From positions 62,001 through 126,000 of the forward strand of contig NZ_SRHX01000005.1 of NCBI RefSeq assembly GCF_004565475.1: 64,000 nt of DNA, in the 5' to 3' direction. Positions 55,452 through 64,000 of the stretch are shown piece after piece; positions within the stretch are counted from its first letter, which is position 1, and each line of letters starts with the position of its first letter. The stretch comes from Lonepinella koalarum. GTDB lineage: Bacteria > Pseudomonadota > Gammaproteobacteria > Enterobacterales > Pasteurellaceae. Made by a program: the position numbers and the translations under genes. The notes beneath the pieces were generated by a model that was not told where the DNA came from, made no database searches, and saw only the letters and a list, made by a program, of their open reading frames with translations.

Positions 55452-57597
55452 GTTTATTATCCTGTATTGTCTGGGTTGCCGTTTGTGGTATGGCAGCATA
55501 AAGTGGCGGCAAAAGTTGAGCAATTAAATTAAGCTGTTGCATCGGCATATTAAACACTGAACTAAGTAGATCATTTTGTTCAAGGCTATTTTTAATACTG
55601 ATATTAATTGGCTGAAAAAGGTCATCAAATTGCACCGCACTTAATGTCGTCATCTTGTCTAATAATTCAATAATTTTCTTGGCAATAGGATAAAATTCAC
55701 TTAAAAAATAGACATCTTGCGTGAGTTTTTGCATTTGCTCACGATATGCCCCTAAAGCGGAAATATAGCCTAAAAGTGCGGTGTTTAATTTCAATAATTC
55801 AAAGCCTTGTTGCAAATGTTGAGTATATTTTTTCGGCTCATTATTCATATTACTGATGATAGTGCTTAATACGGTAGCATTGTCATGAGCATGACGGCGA
55901 ACAATGCGGTATTTCAGATCATCACCTTTGCCAAATTGTAAGTGACTGATAATATATAATAAATAGTTAGCATTACTTTTCATTAATTGGCTGATAACGT
56001 TGTTTAATTGCAAATATTTCCAGTCAGACCATAAATAGCTCACAGCAAACCAAGCTAATGCGGTGCCGATTAAGGTATCTATTAAGCGTGGTAATAGGGC
56101 AGCGTAAATATCAAAGCCCATAATATCAAAGCTGGCTAATACTTGAATGGTGATAAAAAAGGTAGAATAGCTGTAATTATTACTGCGGAAAAAGTAAAAC
56201 AGCGTACTCGCTATCACCACGACGGCGAGTTTGGCTTCAAGGGTGGATGTCATATAAGGCAGTAATGAGCCGACAATTACCCCCAAAATGGTGCCGATAA
56301 TCCGTTGTTTTAAGCGTAGTTTGGTGGCGGAATAATTGGGTTGGCAGACAAAAATAATAGTCAGCAAAATCCAGTAGCCACGGTCCGTTTGCAGATGAAA
56401 ATATTCGACTAAAGAACAGCAAATTAACACCACTAAAGAGAGTCGCATAGCATGACGAAAAAGGGGCGATTGAAAGGTAAAATGTTGCCCGATACGTTGC
56501 AAAATTTTGCTTAAACCTGTAATATTTTCGCTGTAAATAGTTCGCTGTTCAGGTTCATGAATTGGTTGGGATAAGGATTGCAACTGGCAATGAATATTGC
56601 GTAAATTATCTAGCAAGGTTTTAATATGTACTAATTCGGGGCTTGCATTATGTTGTTGGCTGTAAAGTTCAAAGGATTGACTGATCCCTGAAATCGCACG
56701 TTCTAAACGAAAGTGCGGTTGAAAATCCTGATTTTTTTGTAACTGTTGAGCAATATCGCGACAGGCTTGAGCTTGTAATTCTAATAAACGTTGAATACGA
56801 AAAATGAGATCGGAATTTTTCAGCTGGGTTGCTAATGTTTTATAGTCAAAATGGCTTGAATTGGCTTTCTCGTGAATATCCTGTGCTGACATATAATAAC
56901 GGCACATTTTACTGGTATAAGAATAACGGTTATTATCTTGCATGCGATAAAATAATGCTGTACGACATTCGTTAAACACATTGATGACTTGGCTATTTTT
57001 CATTGCCAAGGTCAACTGTTTTTGCGAAAGATGTTCCACATCATCAGGATCGAAAAATACTGATTTGGCATCTAAATAATCCGCCAATGCGACAAATGCA
57101 CGGCTGATTTTTTCTTGGAGCGGACGGTTCGGAAAACATAAATGCACGGTGACGGTGATGAAGCTATATAACAGCGTGCCTGATAAAATCATCAGCGGAT
57201 TAATATACCAAGGGGTATCGGGCAAATAGGCGAGCGTGGTATAAAGCGAAACAACCAAGGTACCAAAGGCAATAGTGCTGTAACGTTGTCCGACTGCTCC
57301 AATCATGGTGAAAAGAAACGTCATGGCAGTCATTGCCAATACAAACCAAATGCCTTGATTGAGAAAATATTGTGTCACTAAAGACGAAATGGAAAAGGCA
57401 ATAACAGTATAAAAAATATTTTTTAACCGTCCAGATAAACGGTGATCTAAATCCACTAAACTGGCAGCGATAACCCCTAATATTAATGGCATACTTTGAT
57501 CGGTAATATTTAATAACCAAATGAGTACACAAGCAATATTGACGGCAATAGCAATCGGTAATACGCTGATAATTTTGCTGTTAAGTTTAATCAACAT
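55432..57597 (-). CDS. yccS: YccS/FUSC-family membrane protein
   Basis: Inner-membrane protein of 721 residues with two sets of about five to six helices (near 10-150 and 390-520) separated by a large cytosolic helical region, the FUSC/YccS architecture. YWILLTIIFVCQPNYSATKLRLKQRIIGT is the second-half signature. Transport role suspected for the family, substrate unknown. yccF lies 17 bases upstream, the same pairing as in enteric bacteria. Uptake cores at 55634, 55774 and 56711. Confidence 0.88.
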   Translation of the reverse strand: MLIKLNSKIISVLPIAIAVNIACVLIWLLNITDQSMPLILGVIAASLVDLDHRLSGRLKNIFYTVIAFSISSLVTQYFLNQGIWFVLAMTAMTFLFTMIGAVGQRYSTIAFGTLVVSLYTTLAYLPDTPWYINPLMILSGTLLYSFITVTVHLCFPNRPLQEKISRAFVALADYLDAKSVFFDPDDVEHLSQKQLTLAMKNSQVINVFNECRTALFYRMQDNNRYSYTSKMCRYYMSAQDIHEKANSSHFDYKTLATQLKNSDLIFRIQRLLELQAQACRDIAQQLQKNQDFQPHFRLERAISGISQSFELYSQQHNASPELVHIKTLLDNLRNIHCQLQSLSQPIHEPEQRTIYSENITGLSKILQRIGQHFTFQSPLFRHAMRLSLVVLICCSLVEYFHLQTDRGYWILLTIIFVCQPNYSATKLRLKQRIIGTILGVIVGSLLPYMTSTLEAKLAVVVIASTLFYFFRSNNYSYSTFFITIQVLASFDIMGFDIYAALLPRLIDTLIGTALAWFAVSYLWSDWKYLQLNNVISQLMKSNANYLLYIISHLQFGKGDDLKYRIVRRHAHDNATVLSTIISNMNNEPKKYTQHLQQGFELLKLNTALLGYISALGAYREQMQKLTQDVYFLSEFYPIAKKIIELLDKMTTLSAVQFDDLFQPINISIKNSLEQNDLLSSVFNMPMQQLNLIAQLLPPLYAAIPQTATQTIQDNKHEITST

Positions 57598-57614
57598 TGT
57601 CTAACATTATCCTA

Positions 57615-58070
57615 TTAAGCGTTACGTCTTAATTCAAATTCCTTTTCGGCAGCATGTTGACGAGCGAGAGCAGCCATTTCTTTGGATACGACACGTTGCC
57701 CTACGGGAAAGAGTGAAATCGGAGCAAGTTTAAAATGGGCTAATCCAGTTGGAATACCAACTAATGTTACGCATTGTCCAATGCCCACAAAAATGTGCAT
57801 TAAACAAAGCCACCAACCGCAGAAAATAAACCACACTACATTGAGCATTTTGCCTAATACATCTGTTCCTGCATTATTGGGATCTAAATATTTAATATGT
57901 ACAATATCATTGCCGAAAGGTACTAGCGACATTTTGGTAATTTCCCAACAGCTACGAGTGTAAGGCAAGGTGATAATTAACACAGCACTGATTACCGTGG
58001 CGAATAACCAACCTAATGTTACTGCAAAGCCACCGAGAACGAAATTAAGAATGTTGAGAATAAAAGCCAT
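57615..58070 (-). CDS. yccF: YccF (DUF307) inner-membrane protein
   Basis: A 151-residue protein with about four membrane helices and two DUF307/YccF units, one near LPYTRSCWEITKMSLVPFGN and one near VTLVGIPTGLAHFKLAPISLFPVG. Function unknown. Operon partner of yccS. Confidence 0.9.
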   Translation of the reverse strand: MAFILNILNFVLGGFAVTLGWLFATVISAVLIITLPYTRSCWEITKMSLVPFGNDIVHIKYLDPNNAGTDVLGKMLNVVWFIFCGWWLCLMHIFVGIGQCVTLVGIPTGLAHFKLAPISLFPVGQRVVSKEMAALARQHAAEKEFELRRNA

Positions 58071-58098
58071 AAAAATATCCTATAAACGAAAACGCTAA

Positions 58099-58206
58099 AC
58101 CCCGCACTTGCATACGGGGTTATATTAAGTAACGCCACGCTGTGGCTTTATTACCTACCTAGATGTAGAACATCATAATATATTTAGTTTGGTACACAAG
58201 TACTAA
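58099..58206 (+). repeat. Four-hairpin dispersed element, copy 2
   Basis: Same four-hairpin order as the copy at 2463: ACCCCGCA/TACGGGGT (58099-58120), GCCAC-GCT-GTGGC (58134-58146), GATGT-AGA-ACATC (58162-58174) and TTGGTAC-ACAA-GTACTAA (58189-58206). H3 and H4 differ in sequence but stay paired. It fills the DUF2057-yccF gap, in antisense orientation to those genes. Confidence 0.7.
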
Positions 58207-58212
58207 GCGGAA

Positions 58213-58878
58213 TTATTTTTGATTTTTCACCCAGTTCAAGAAACGTTGTTGTGTTTCTTTATCAGCTTGTTGATACCAATATTGTAACATTTGTTCTGCT
58301 GCATTTTCACCTTGTACGGTAACTTTACCTTTTTGTACTTTACCATTTGTACCTACTGTTGCAACGGTGGCTGGCAAAGTAGCGGTGGCTAAAGCAGGTA
58401 CAGATGCTACAGCACCAGATGAATTGTATTCAGATAAATTATCAATTAAATTCACACCCGGCAAGAAACCTTCTTGTTTCAAGTATTCTTGTTTCGTACT
58501 AATGGTTTTACCTGAACGGGTTTTTACGGTAATGTTTGGATTTTGTTTAAATTGTTGTGCGTCACGATCTGTCCCCAAACGTGGTGCAGAAATTTGAATA
58601 TCTTCGGTGGAACCTTGGAATGTGACGACAATAGGATCACTTTCAAATAGACTACGGTCAGAGCCTTCACGCACGATTTCAGATACTCGAATGACCACTT
58701 GGTGTGTGTTTGTATCGTTAATATTAAATGAACGAACATCTTTTAATAAAGATTTACTGGCTTTTTGACCATCGATAGCTAAAAAATCAATATTTGATGA
58801 ACTGGTAACAACACCTGCGAAACTCGCAGAACTAGCTAATAATGCTACGGTAGCAAGGGTAGCAAGACGAAATTTCAT
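58213..58878 (-). CDS. DUF2057 periplasmic protein (YccT-like)
   Basis: A 221-residue exported protein with signal peptide MKFRLATLATVALLASSASFA. The mature part FLAIDGQKASKSLL and VVIRVSEIVREGSDRSLFES are diagnostic of DUF2057/UPF0319. The enteric relative YccT has been linked to curli control; no such role is visible here. C-terminal YWYQQADKETQQRFLNWVK is a short helical tail. The enteric homologue also lies in the yccS-yccF-acyP neighbourhood. Confidence 0.85.
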   Translation of the reverse strand: MKFRLATLATVALLASSASFAGVVTSSSNIDFLAIDGQKASKSLLKDVRSFNINDTNTHQVVIRVSEIVREGSDRSLFESDPIVVTFQGSTEDIQISAPRLGTDRDAQQFKQNPNITVKTRSGKTISTKQEYLKQEGFLPGVNLIDNLSEYNSSGAVASVPALATATLPATVATVGTNGKVQKGKVTVQGENAAEQMLQYWYQQADKETQQRFLNWVKNQK

Positions 58879-59017
58879 ATTTACTCCTTCTGGATTAATA
58901 GGATTTACACTTTATTATCCTAAAGTGATAGTTAATATGCTATGCTAATTTTACGCAAATGAAAATAGTAGAATGCAAAAAAAGTGGTCTTTTTGATAAA
59001 ATAACAGGAGGGGATAT

Positions 59018-59290
59018 ATGGAAAAAAGACAATTTACTGTTTATGGGCGTGTACAGGGTGTAGCATTTCGTTTTTATACCCTCTTACAAGCCCGAAAGTT
59101 GGGTATCGGTGGTTATGTCAAAAATCTTTCTGATGGTTCGGTATTCACCGTAATTGAAGGAAGCCCTGAACAACTTAATGCGATGCGAGAGTGGTTACAA
59201 CAAGGCTCGCCGAGTGCAAAAGTCAGCCGGGTTGTGGAACAGCCTTATTTGGGAGATAGAAAATTTAGTGGATTTGCTATTGAACATTAA
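59018..59290 (+). CDS. acyP: Acylphosphatase AcyP
   Basis: Small enzyme of 90 residues hydrolysing acyl phosphates such as carbamoyl phosphate or acetyl phosphate. The signature GRVQGVAFRFYT holds the catalytic Arg (R18 region), and GYVKNLSDGSV the catalytic Asn. AGGAGGGG upstream is a strong ribosome site. Divergent from the DUF2057 gene. Confidence 0.95.
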   Translation: MEKRQFTVYGRVQGVAFRFYTLLQARKLGIGGYVKNLSDGSVFTVIEGSPEQLNAMREWLQQGSPSAKVSRVVEQPYLGDRKFSGFAIEH

Positions 59291-59386
59291 ATAGACTTGA
59301 AATTGTAAATCAATCGGTCTAGGGTTTTATTATAACTGTTACAGAAATCATAAACTTGTAGCTTATTGAAAAATGTCTATAAAAAA

Positions 59387-59423
59387 AGCGAGTAACGTGG
59401 GATGAAACTCGCTAACACTTTTT
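59387..59423 (+). terminator. Terminator after acyP
   Basis: AGCGAGT (59387-59393) and ACTCGCT (59407-59413), then AACAC and a T-run (59419-59423). Confidence 0.75.
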
Positions 59424-59453
59424 ACTACCTAATTATTATCTATTTTTACTAAT

Positions 59454-59477
59454 CATTATATATTATTTTATATAATG
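59454..59477 (+). promoter_or_regulatory. ModE-like palindrome before the Mop gene
   Basis: CATTATATA and TATATAATG are perfect 9-base arms with a 6-base spacer, about 67 bases before the Mop gene. Layout and TATATA core resemble ModE operators, so molybdate control is plausible. Confidence 0.5.
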
Positions 59478-59543
59478 TTCAAGTGTCTTTTTTCAGATAT
59501 AATAAAATTCATTATTTAGTTATTACATTATAGGAGGAAAATT

Positions 59544-59969
59544 ATGGCAATTAGTGCAAGAAACCAACTTAAAGCAACTGTGCAAACAATCAAAACGGGT
59601 GTAACCACGGATGTTATTGAACTGGTTCTAGCCAGTGGTGAAAAATTAGTCGCTTCTATTACATCAGAAAGTACCCAAAATTTAGGTTTGAAAGTGGGAT
59701 CAGAGGTGGTTGCTATTTTTAAAGCACCTGCCGTGATCTTATCAACGGATAATGATTTAATTTTATCTTCTCGTAATCAATTTGATGCTACGGTTCAGCA
59801 AGTAACGGATGGGGCAGTAAATGCAGAAGTTTTAGTCAAAACAGAGGGTGGCATCGAACTTACTACTATTATTACCGAAACGAGCGTCAAAAATCTAGGT
59901 TTAGTCACAGGTTCTAAAGTAACGGCATTAATTAAAGCATCTCATATCGTGTTAGGTGTAAAACGTTAG
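59544..59969 (+). CDS. Double-Mop molybdate-binding protein
   Basis: A 141-residue protein made of two tandem Mop/TOBE units (about 1-69 and 70-141), each with the ISARNQLKATV or LSSRNQFDATV start and a KVGSEVVAIFKAPAVIL or VTGSKVTALIKASHIVL end. Mop proteins bind molybdate or tungstate as oligomers for storage or homeostasis. Haemophilus Mop proteins are single-unit (~69 residues), whereas this is a fused di-Mop like ModG. AGGAGG ribosome site. A ModE-like palindrome lies upstream. Confidence 0.9.
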   Translation: MAISARNQLKATVQTIKTGVTTDVIELVLASGEKLVASITSESTQNLGLKVGSEVVAIFKAPAVILSTDNDLILSSRNQFDATVQQVTDGAVNAEVLVKTEGGIELTTIITETSVKNLGLVTGSKVTALIKASHIVLGVKR

Positions 59970-59996
59970 TTTTAGATTTTGTGATTTGAAAAAATC

Positions 59997-60036
59997 AAGT
60001 GCGGTGAAAAATTAAACATTTTCACCGCACTTTTTC
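59997..60036. terminator. Paired uptake sequences as shared terminator
   Basis: AAGTGCGGTGAAAA (59997-60010) and TTTTCACCGCACTT (60019-60032) form a 14-pair stem, with a T-run on the plus strand. It separates the convergent Mop and symporter genes. Confidence 0.85.
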
Positions 60037-60058
60037 TTTTTAATCGCCAAACTTTAAT

Positions 60059-61501
60059 TTATTTTTTCCACAGTCTAGGATCAAGATTATATTTTTTTAA
60101 TTGCGGATGAGCATCAACATAAAATGTTGGTTCTTGTTTGGCTTTTAATTGACGTTGATAATCTTTTAAAATAATCCACACAATCGGCGATAACAACACA
60201 ATAGCAACTAAGTTCACCATTGCCATAATGGCCATCACGGAATCAGCAAAATCCCATACGATAGTGGCAGAATTTACCGCACCAAAATAGACGAAGAACA
60301 ATACTGCTAAACGGAAAGCTAGCACTAACCATGGACGGTTTTTGATAAAACGAATATTACTTTCCGCATAAGCATAGTTACCGATAATGGAAGAAAAGGC
60401 AAACAAAAATAAAATAAATGCTAGGAAATGCAAACCAAAATCGCCCACATGGAATTGTAACGCATGTTGGGTTAACGAAATGCTTTGTAAACCAGATGTG
60501 GCGTAATCATCGGATAATAAAATGATGATCGCCGTACAACTACACACCACAATTGTATCCACAAACACGCCGAGCATTTGGATTAAACCTTGACTAGCAG
60601 GGTGTTTAACATCTGCACTGGCGGCAGCATTCGGAGCAGAACCCATCCCCGCTTCATTGGAGAATAAACCCCGTTTAATGCCCATTAACATGGATTTTGA
60701 TAACACGGCACCAAAAAAGCCACCAGCCATAGCAGAAAAATCAAAGGCACTGGCAACAATATCTGATAGTATGGCTGGCACTTTGCTGATATTCATACCT
60801 AAAATAATGACCGCAATAATTAAATAGAACAACGCCATGGTTGGCACGACTTTAGCAGAGAACCCACCGATGCGTTTAATGCCACCAAAAATAATTAAAC
60901 CACTTAACACAACTAACGCTACGCCCACATACTGAGCATCCCATTTCCACGCATTATGAGTGGCTTCTACAATAGAGTTAGCTTGTACCGCATTAAAGGC
61001 AAAACCAAAGGTGAAGATTAAAGATAGGGCGAAAATTACCGCTAACCAAGGGGCTTTTAAACCTTGTGTAATATAATAAGCTGGACCACCACGGAACGTA
61101 CCGTCTTTATCTTGTACTTTGAATAATTGAGCCAAGCTAGATTCCGCAAAGGCACTGGACATCCCCAGTAAAGCGGTCATCCACATCCAAAATACGGCAC
61201 CCGAGCCACCGATAGCAATCGCCGTTGCTACACCACTAATATTACCTACTCCAACACGGCTAGCTAATCCAGTAGTAAAGGCTTGGAACGGGCTTAATGA
61301 ATCACCGTCAGAAACACGCCCAGACCACATTTCACGTAAACTTTGTGGTAATAGACGGAGTTGAACTAATCCAGTGGTAATTGTAAAAAATAAGCCAACA
61401 CCGAGTAATAACACGATGGTAATATCCCATAATGGTGTGCTTAGGGTTTGGTTAAACCAGTTAATACCTGATTCAATAAGATCAAAAAATTTCTTAAACA
61501 T
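60059..61501 (-). CDS. Alanine/glycine:cation symporter (AGCS)
   Basis: Sodium- or proton-coupled amino-acid carrier of 480 residues with about 11 membrane helices. AGCS signature regions FQAFTTGLASRVGVGNISGVATAIAIGGSGAVFWMW and KRGLFSNEAGMGSAPNAAASA are present. It probably imports alanine or glycine (some members take glutamine). It stands alone on the minus strand. Confidence 0.9.
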   Translation of the reverse strand: MFKKFFDLIESGINWFNQTLSTPLWDITIVLLLGVGLFFTITTGLVQLRLLPQSLREMWSGRVSDGDSLSPFQAFTTGLASRVGVGNISGVATAIAIGGSGAVFWMWMTALLGMSSAFAESSLAQLFKVQDKDGTFRGGPAYYITQGLKAPWLAVIFALSLIFTFGFAFNAVQANSIVEATHNAWKWDAQYVGVALVVLSGLIIFGGIKRIGGFSAKVVPTMALFYLIIAVIILGMNISKVPAILSDIVASAFDFSAMAGGFFGAVLSKSMLMGIKRGLFSNEAGMGSAPNAAASADVKHPASQGLIQMLGVFVDTIVVCSCTAIIILLSDDYATSGLQSISLTQHALQFHVGDFGLHFLAFILFLFAFSSIIGNYAYAESNIRFIKNRPWLVLAFRLAVLFFVYFGAVNSATIVWDFADSVMAIMAMVNLVAIVLLSPIVWIILKDYQRQLKAKQEPTFYVDAHPQLKKYNLDPRLWKK

Positions 61502-61648
61502 AATAACTTCACATAGACAAAAGAGAATATTTTGATATTCTCTTGTATTTATAAATATGTCTATATTTTTGTTTGGGTTAGATAAAAATAATGTTTTTAT
61601 TTTGAATTTTATATAAAAAATAAAAGGTTTTTGTGATTAATATCTATT

Positions 61649-61966
61649 TTATCCGCCTATATCAAAATAAATCCCATAATGTTTTTTACACCCTGGATTA
61701 AATTTTGCTTGGCAATAAGGGCAGTGACTTACTTCCATATATTGTTGAATACTCAAGGTATTTTTACAATGACCACATAAAATAGCAAGTTGTTTAAATT
61801 CGCTAGGTTGCCAACGTTCAATGGGATGATCTTCACAAGCATTATGGCATTGATAACAAGGATAAAATTTGCTACAACATTTGAATTGAATGGCAATAAT
61901 ATCCACCGCACTGTGATAATGCTCACAGCGAGTTTGATCGTCCACTAACAAGCCATAAACTCGCAT
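61649..61966 (-). CDS. CHY zinc-finger protein
   Basis: A 105-residue protein with the CHY-type zinc-finger pattern: CEHYHS, CCSKFYPCYQCHNACEDH, ILCGHCKN and HCPYCQAKFNPGCKKHY give the multiple Cys/His ligand pairs. Role unknown; related domains occur in eukaryotic ubiquitin ligases and as short bacterial proteins. The ATG overlaps the tehB stop as TAATG, so it is translated with tehB. Confidence 0.85.
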   Translation of the reverse strand: MRVYGLLVDDQTRCEHYHSAVDIIAIQFKCCSKFYPCYQCHNACEDHPIERWQPSEFKQLAILCGHCKNTLSIQQYMEVSHCPYCQAKFNPGCKKHYGIYFDIGG

Positions 61967-62826
61967 TATTTTTTCTTCGCCAACATAGTGACAAATTTCA
62001 TTTTAATCCGATTACCATTTTCATCGGTTTTATGCAATTCACCCAGTTCTTCGTTATATTTTAATAATTCCCAGTCCTGATAATAATTTCTCAATTCATT
62101 TTCTTTAAAAGTAAAAGAAAATGGCATTGGGCAAGGATAGTCGGCAGTGTTCAGTGCCGCTACAATTAAATTATAACCACTAGTATTTGTGTGGGCTTGC
62201 ATATTTTCAATAATCGCAGGCACGGCTTCACGATTGAGGAACATAAATACCACAGTAGAGAGAATAAAATCGTAATTTTCTTGAATATTTGCTGAATTAA
62301 TATCATAAACCGCGGTGGAAATTGGCAGATTTTCTTTGCCTTTGGTTTCATTTAGAAAAGCAAGACTCATTTCATTATGATCCCAAGCAGTCACATCATA
62401 GCCTAATAAACTTAAAAATAACGCATTACGCCCTTGTCCACAACCTAAGTCTAAGACTTTGCATGGCTTAATTTGTTCAATCGCTGCTTTGACTTCGGAG
62501 TGAGTGGGCGTCATATTGTATTTTTTGGCAAAATAATCTTCTTTTTTGCAATGGAACTCAAGGAAACATTCCAAATCATCAGAAAGAGCTTCGACTTTAT
62601 GCCAAACTTGCGGTTCAACCAGAGGAATTTGGGTTTCTGGTGTGAAAATATGTTGACTTAATTCATTGCCTTCTTCATCAAGCACATAAAATTTCAGTTG
62701 CCCTTTGAGAACGGTTAATTTTCCCCAAGTGCCTGCTTTGGTATTGTGCTTTTCTTGGAACATTTGAGGTAAGCTATTTTTGTTCCAGACAGGCATACGT
62801 TTGTAGCAGATAAGTTGCTTTTTCAT
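61966..62826 (-). CDS. tehB: SAM-dependent methyltransferase TehB
   Basis: Tellurite-resistance methyltransferase of 286 residues, the long Haemophilus type: an N-terminal cupin-like domain (about 1-90, LICYKRMPVWNKNSLPQMF) fused to a methyltransferase with SAM motif KVLDLGCGQGRNALFLSLLGYDV (near 120). I use the ATG at 62826 with GGAAA upstream rather than an earlier in-frame start, because it matches the Haemophilus protein. In Haemophilus TehB also aids oxidative-stress resistance. tehA is not adjacent. Confidence 0.93.
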   Translation of the reverse strand: MKKQLICYKRMPVWNKNSLPQMFQEKHNTKAGTWGKLTVLKGQLKFYVLDEEGNELSQHIFTPETQIPLVEPQVWHKVEALSDDLECFLEFHCKKEDYFAKKYNMTPTHSEVKAAIEQIKPCKVLDLGCGQGRNALFLSLLGYDVTAWDHNEMSLAFLNETKGKENLPISTAVYDINSANIQENYDFILSTVVFMFLNREAVPAIIENMQAHTNTSGYNLIVAALNTADYPCPMPFSFTFKENELRNYYQDWELLKYNEELGELHKTDENGNRIKMKFVTMLAKKK

Positions 62827-62890
62827 GGTAAATTTCCTTTTAGAATAATAGTTGAGCGTAATGGTAGGGTATTTGATTGGTTTATGCAAT

Positions 62891-62917
62891 AAAAAACGGC
62901 TCAAAAAATTGAGCCGT
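62891..62917 (-). terminator. Terminator after fumC
   Basis: ACGGCTCAA and TTGAGCCGT form a 9-pair stem with a 4-base loop. On the minus strand a T-run follows (62895-62891). Confidence 0.85.
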
Positions 62918-62938
62918 ATCAAGTTTAGTGCAAATAAA

Positions 62939-64000
62939 TTATTTTAATGAACCGACCATGTCTTCTGGACGTACCCATTTATCAAAATCCTCCGCTGCCA
63001 CTAAGCCAAGATTAATGGCTTCCTCACGTAATGTCGTGCCGTTCTTATGGGCGGTTTTGGCGATTTTCGCTGCATTTTCATAGCCAATGTGAGTATTTAA
63101 GGCAGTTACCAACATTAAAGATTGTTCTAACAATTGTTTAATACGTGGGTGATTTGGTTCAATACCGCTGGCACAGTGTTCATCAAAAGAAATACACGCA
63201 TCAGCAAGCAATTGTGCGGATTGCAAGAAATTATATGCCATCACCGGTTTGAATACGTTTAACTCAAAATGTCCTTGGCTACCCGCGAAAGAAATAGTGG
63301 TATCGTTGCCTAACACTTGCGCGCATACCATGGTTAAGGCTTCACATTGAGTTGGATTGACTTTGCCCGGCATAATGGATGAACCCGGTTCATTTTCAGG
63401 AATTAAGATTTCACCAATCCCTGAACGTGGACCAGAGGCTAATAAACGGATATCTTGAGCAATTTTAAATAAAGACATCGCCAATTGTTTTAATGCCCCA
63501 TGGGTTTCTACCACCGCATCATGGGTTGCCAAGGCTTCAAATTTGTTTTCCGCGGTAATAAACGGAAGTGCGGTGAATTTTGCGATATATTCTGCAACGA
63601 TCACATCATAGCCTTTTGGTGTGTTCAAGCCGGTACCGACTGCTGTACCACCTAAAGCTAATTGACCTAAATGTGGCAAGGTGTTTTTAAGGGCTTTTAA
63701 GCCAAAGGAAAGTTGAGCCGCATAACCACTGAATTCTTGTCCTAAAGTGAGTGGCGTGGCATCCATTAAGTGCGTACGGCCGATTTTCACTACATCTTTA
63801 AATTCTTCTGCTTTTTTAGCTAAGGTTTTTTGTAAACGTTCTACCGCTGGAATGGTATGTTCGACCACTTTTTTGTAAGCTGCAATATGCATTGCGGTTG
63901 GATAGGTATCGTTAGAAGATTGGGATTTATTGACATCATCATTCGGGTGAATATAGGATTTTTCGCCTAATTTACCACCGTGTAACACATGCGCCCGATT
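62939..64000 (-). CDS. fumC: Fumarase class II FumC, 5' part missing
   Basis: C-terminal ~354 residues of fumarate hydratase, cut by the window edge; the frame is open to base 64000 and the first complete residues read [10 protein letters not shown]. Motifs: [21 protein letters not shown] (substrate-binding), [27 protein letters not shown] and [16 protein letters not shown] (catalytic loop). It converts fumarate to malate. The N-terminal ~110 residues lie outside. An uptake core lies inside at 63566. Confidence 0.97.
   Translation of the reverse strand, partial: NRAHVLHGGKLGEKSYIHPNDDVNKSQSSNDTYPTAMHIAAYKKVVEHTIPAVERLQKTLAKKAEEFKDVVKIGRTHLMDATPLTLGQEFSGYAAQLSFGLKALKNTLPHLGQLALGGTAVGTGLNTPKGYDVIVAEYIAKFTALPFITAENKFEALATHDAVVETHGALKQLAMSLFKIAQDIRLLASGPRSGIGEILIPENEPGSSIMPGKVNPTQCEALTMVCAQVLGNDTTISFAGSQGHFELNVFKPVMAYNFLQSAQLLADACISFDEHCASGIEPNHPRIKQLLEQSLMLVTALNTHIGYENAAKIAKTAHKNGTTLREEAINLGLVAAEDFDKWVRPEDMVGSLK

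Overview
The window looks like chromosomal DNA of a Pasteurellaceae species, on the Haemophilus-Pasteurella-Avibacterium side of the family. I found by eye at least 26 exact copies of the Haemophilus-type DNA uptake signal core AAGTGCGGT or its complement. The sequence is AT-rich, and blocks such as artPIQM-gmhA, slt-trpR-mtgA, serC-hisC-aroA and dapF-DUF484-xerC-yigB are familiar from this family or from enteric bacteria. I cannot name the species from sequence alone.

Layout. 0.2-5 kb: serine, histidine and aromatic biosynthesis (serC, hisC, aroA), then ybaB-recR. 5-7.4 kb, minus strand: a DUF1919 protein and the exbB-exbD-tonB energy-coupling operon with a Fur-like site. 7.5-7.86 kb: a 39-residue hydrophobic peptide gene with its own promoter and terminator, matched by a predicted opposing antisense transcript; this is the most unusual locus here. 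7.9-16.8 kb: clpB, a rocD-nhaC pair behind a near-consensus CRP site, and dapF-DUF484-xerC-yigB. 16.8-21.4 kb: a half-size EamA transporter, the artPIQM amino-acid ABC operon between two inverted copies of a large palindromic repeat, and gmhA. 21.5-31.8 kb: an iron acquisition block with two tandem FepA-type receptors, an AraC regulator divergent from a FhuA-type receptor, and an exported enterochelin-esterase-like protein behind cdd. 31.8-40.4 kb: a GFA-family gene with no ordinary start codon, mfd, betT, a small DUF1328 gene and typA. 40.4-49.1 kb: an RND efflux pair and the aapJQMP amino-acid ABC operon. 49.1-53.4 kb: a haemoglobin/haptoglobin-type receptor, mtgA and trpR. 53.4-64 kb: slt, yccS, yccF, a DUF2057 gene, acyP, a double-Mop molybdate protein, an alanine/glycine:cation symporter, tehB with a CHY zinc-finger gene, and the 3' part of fumC, which runs off the right edge.

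How the genes fit together. Iron is the strongest theme. Four TonB-dependent receptors can draw on the TonB-ExbB-ExbD complex encoded here, and Fur-like 7-1-7 palindromes lie in front of the receptors and of exbB. No siderophore permease is in the window, while the esterase carries a signal peptide, so ferric-siderophore hydrolysis in the periplasm is a reasonable inference. Amino-acid uptake and use is a second theme (art, aap, rocD-nhaC, AGCS symporter).

Non-coding structure: a four-hairpin dispersed element in two copies with compensatory base changes, paired uptake sequences acting as terminators, a probable attenuator ahead of the first FepA-type receptor, a TrpR operator at trpR and a ModE-like palindrome at the Mop gene. 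I saw no tRNA, rRNA, CRISPR array, intact insertion sequence or prophage.
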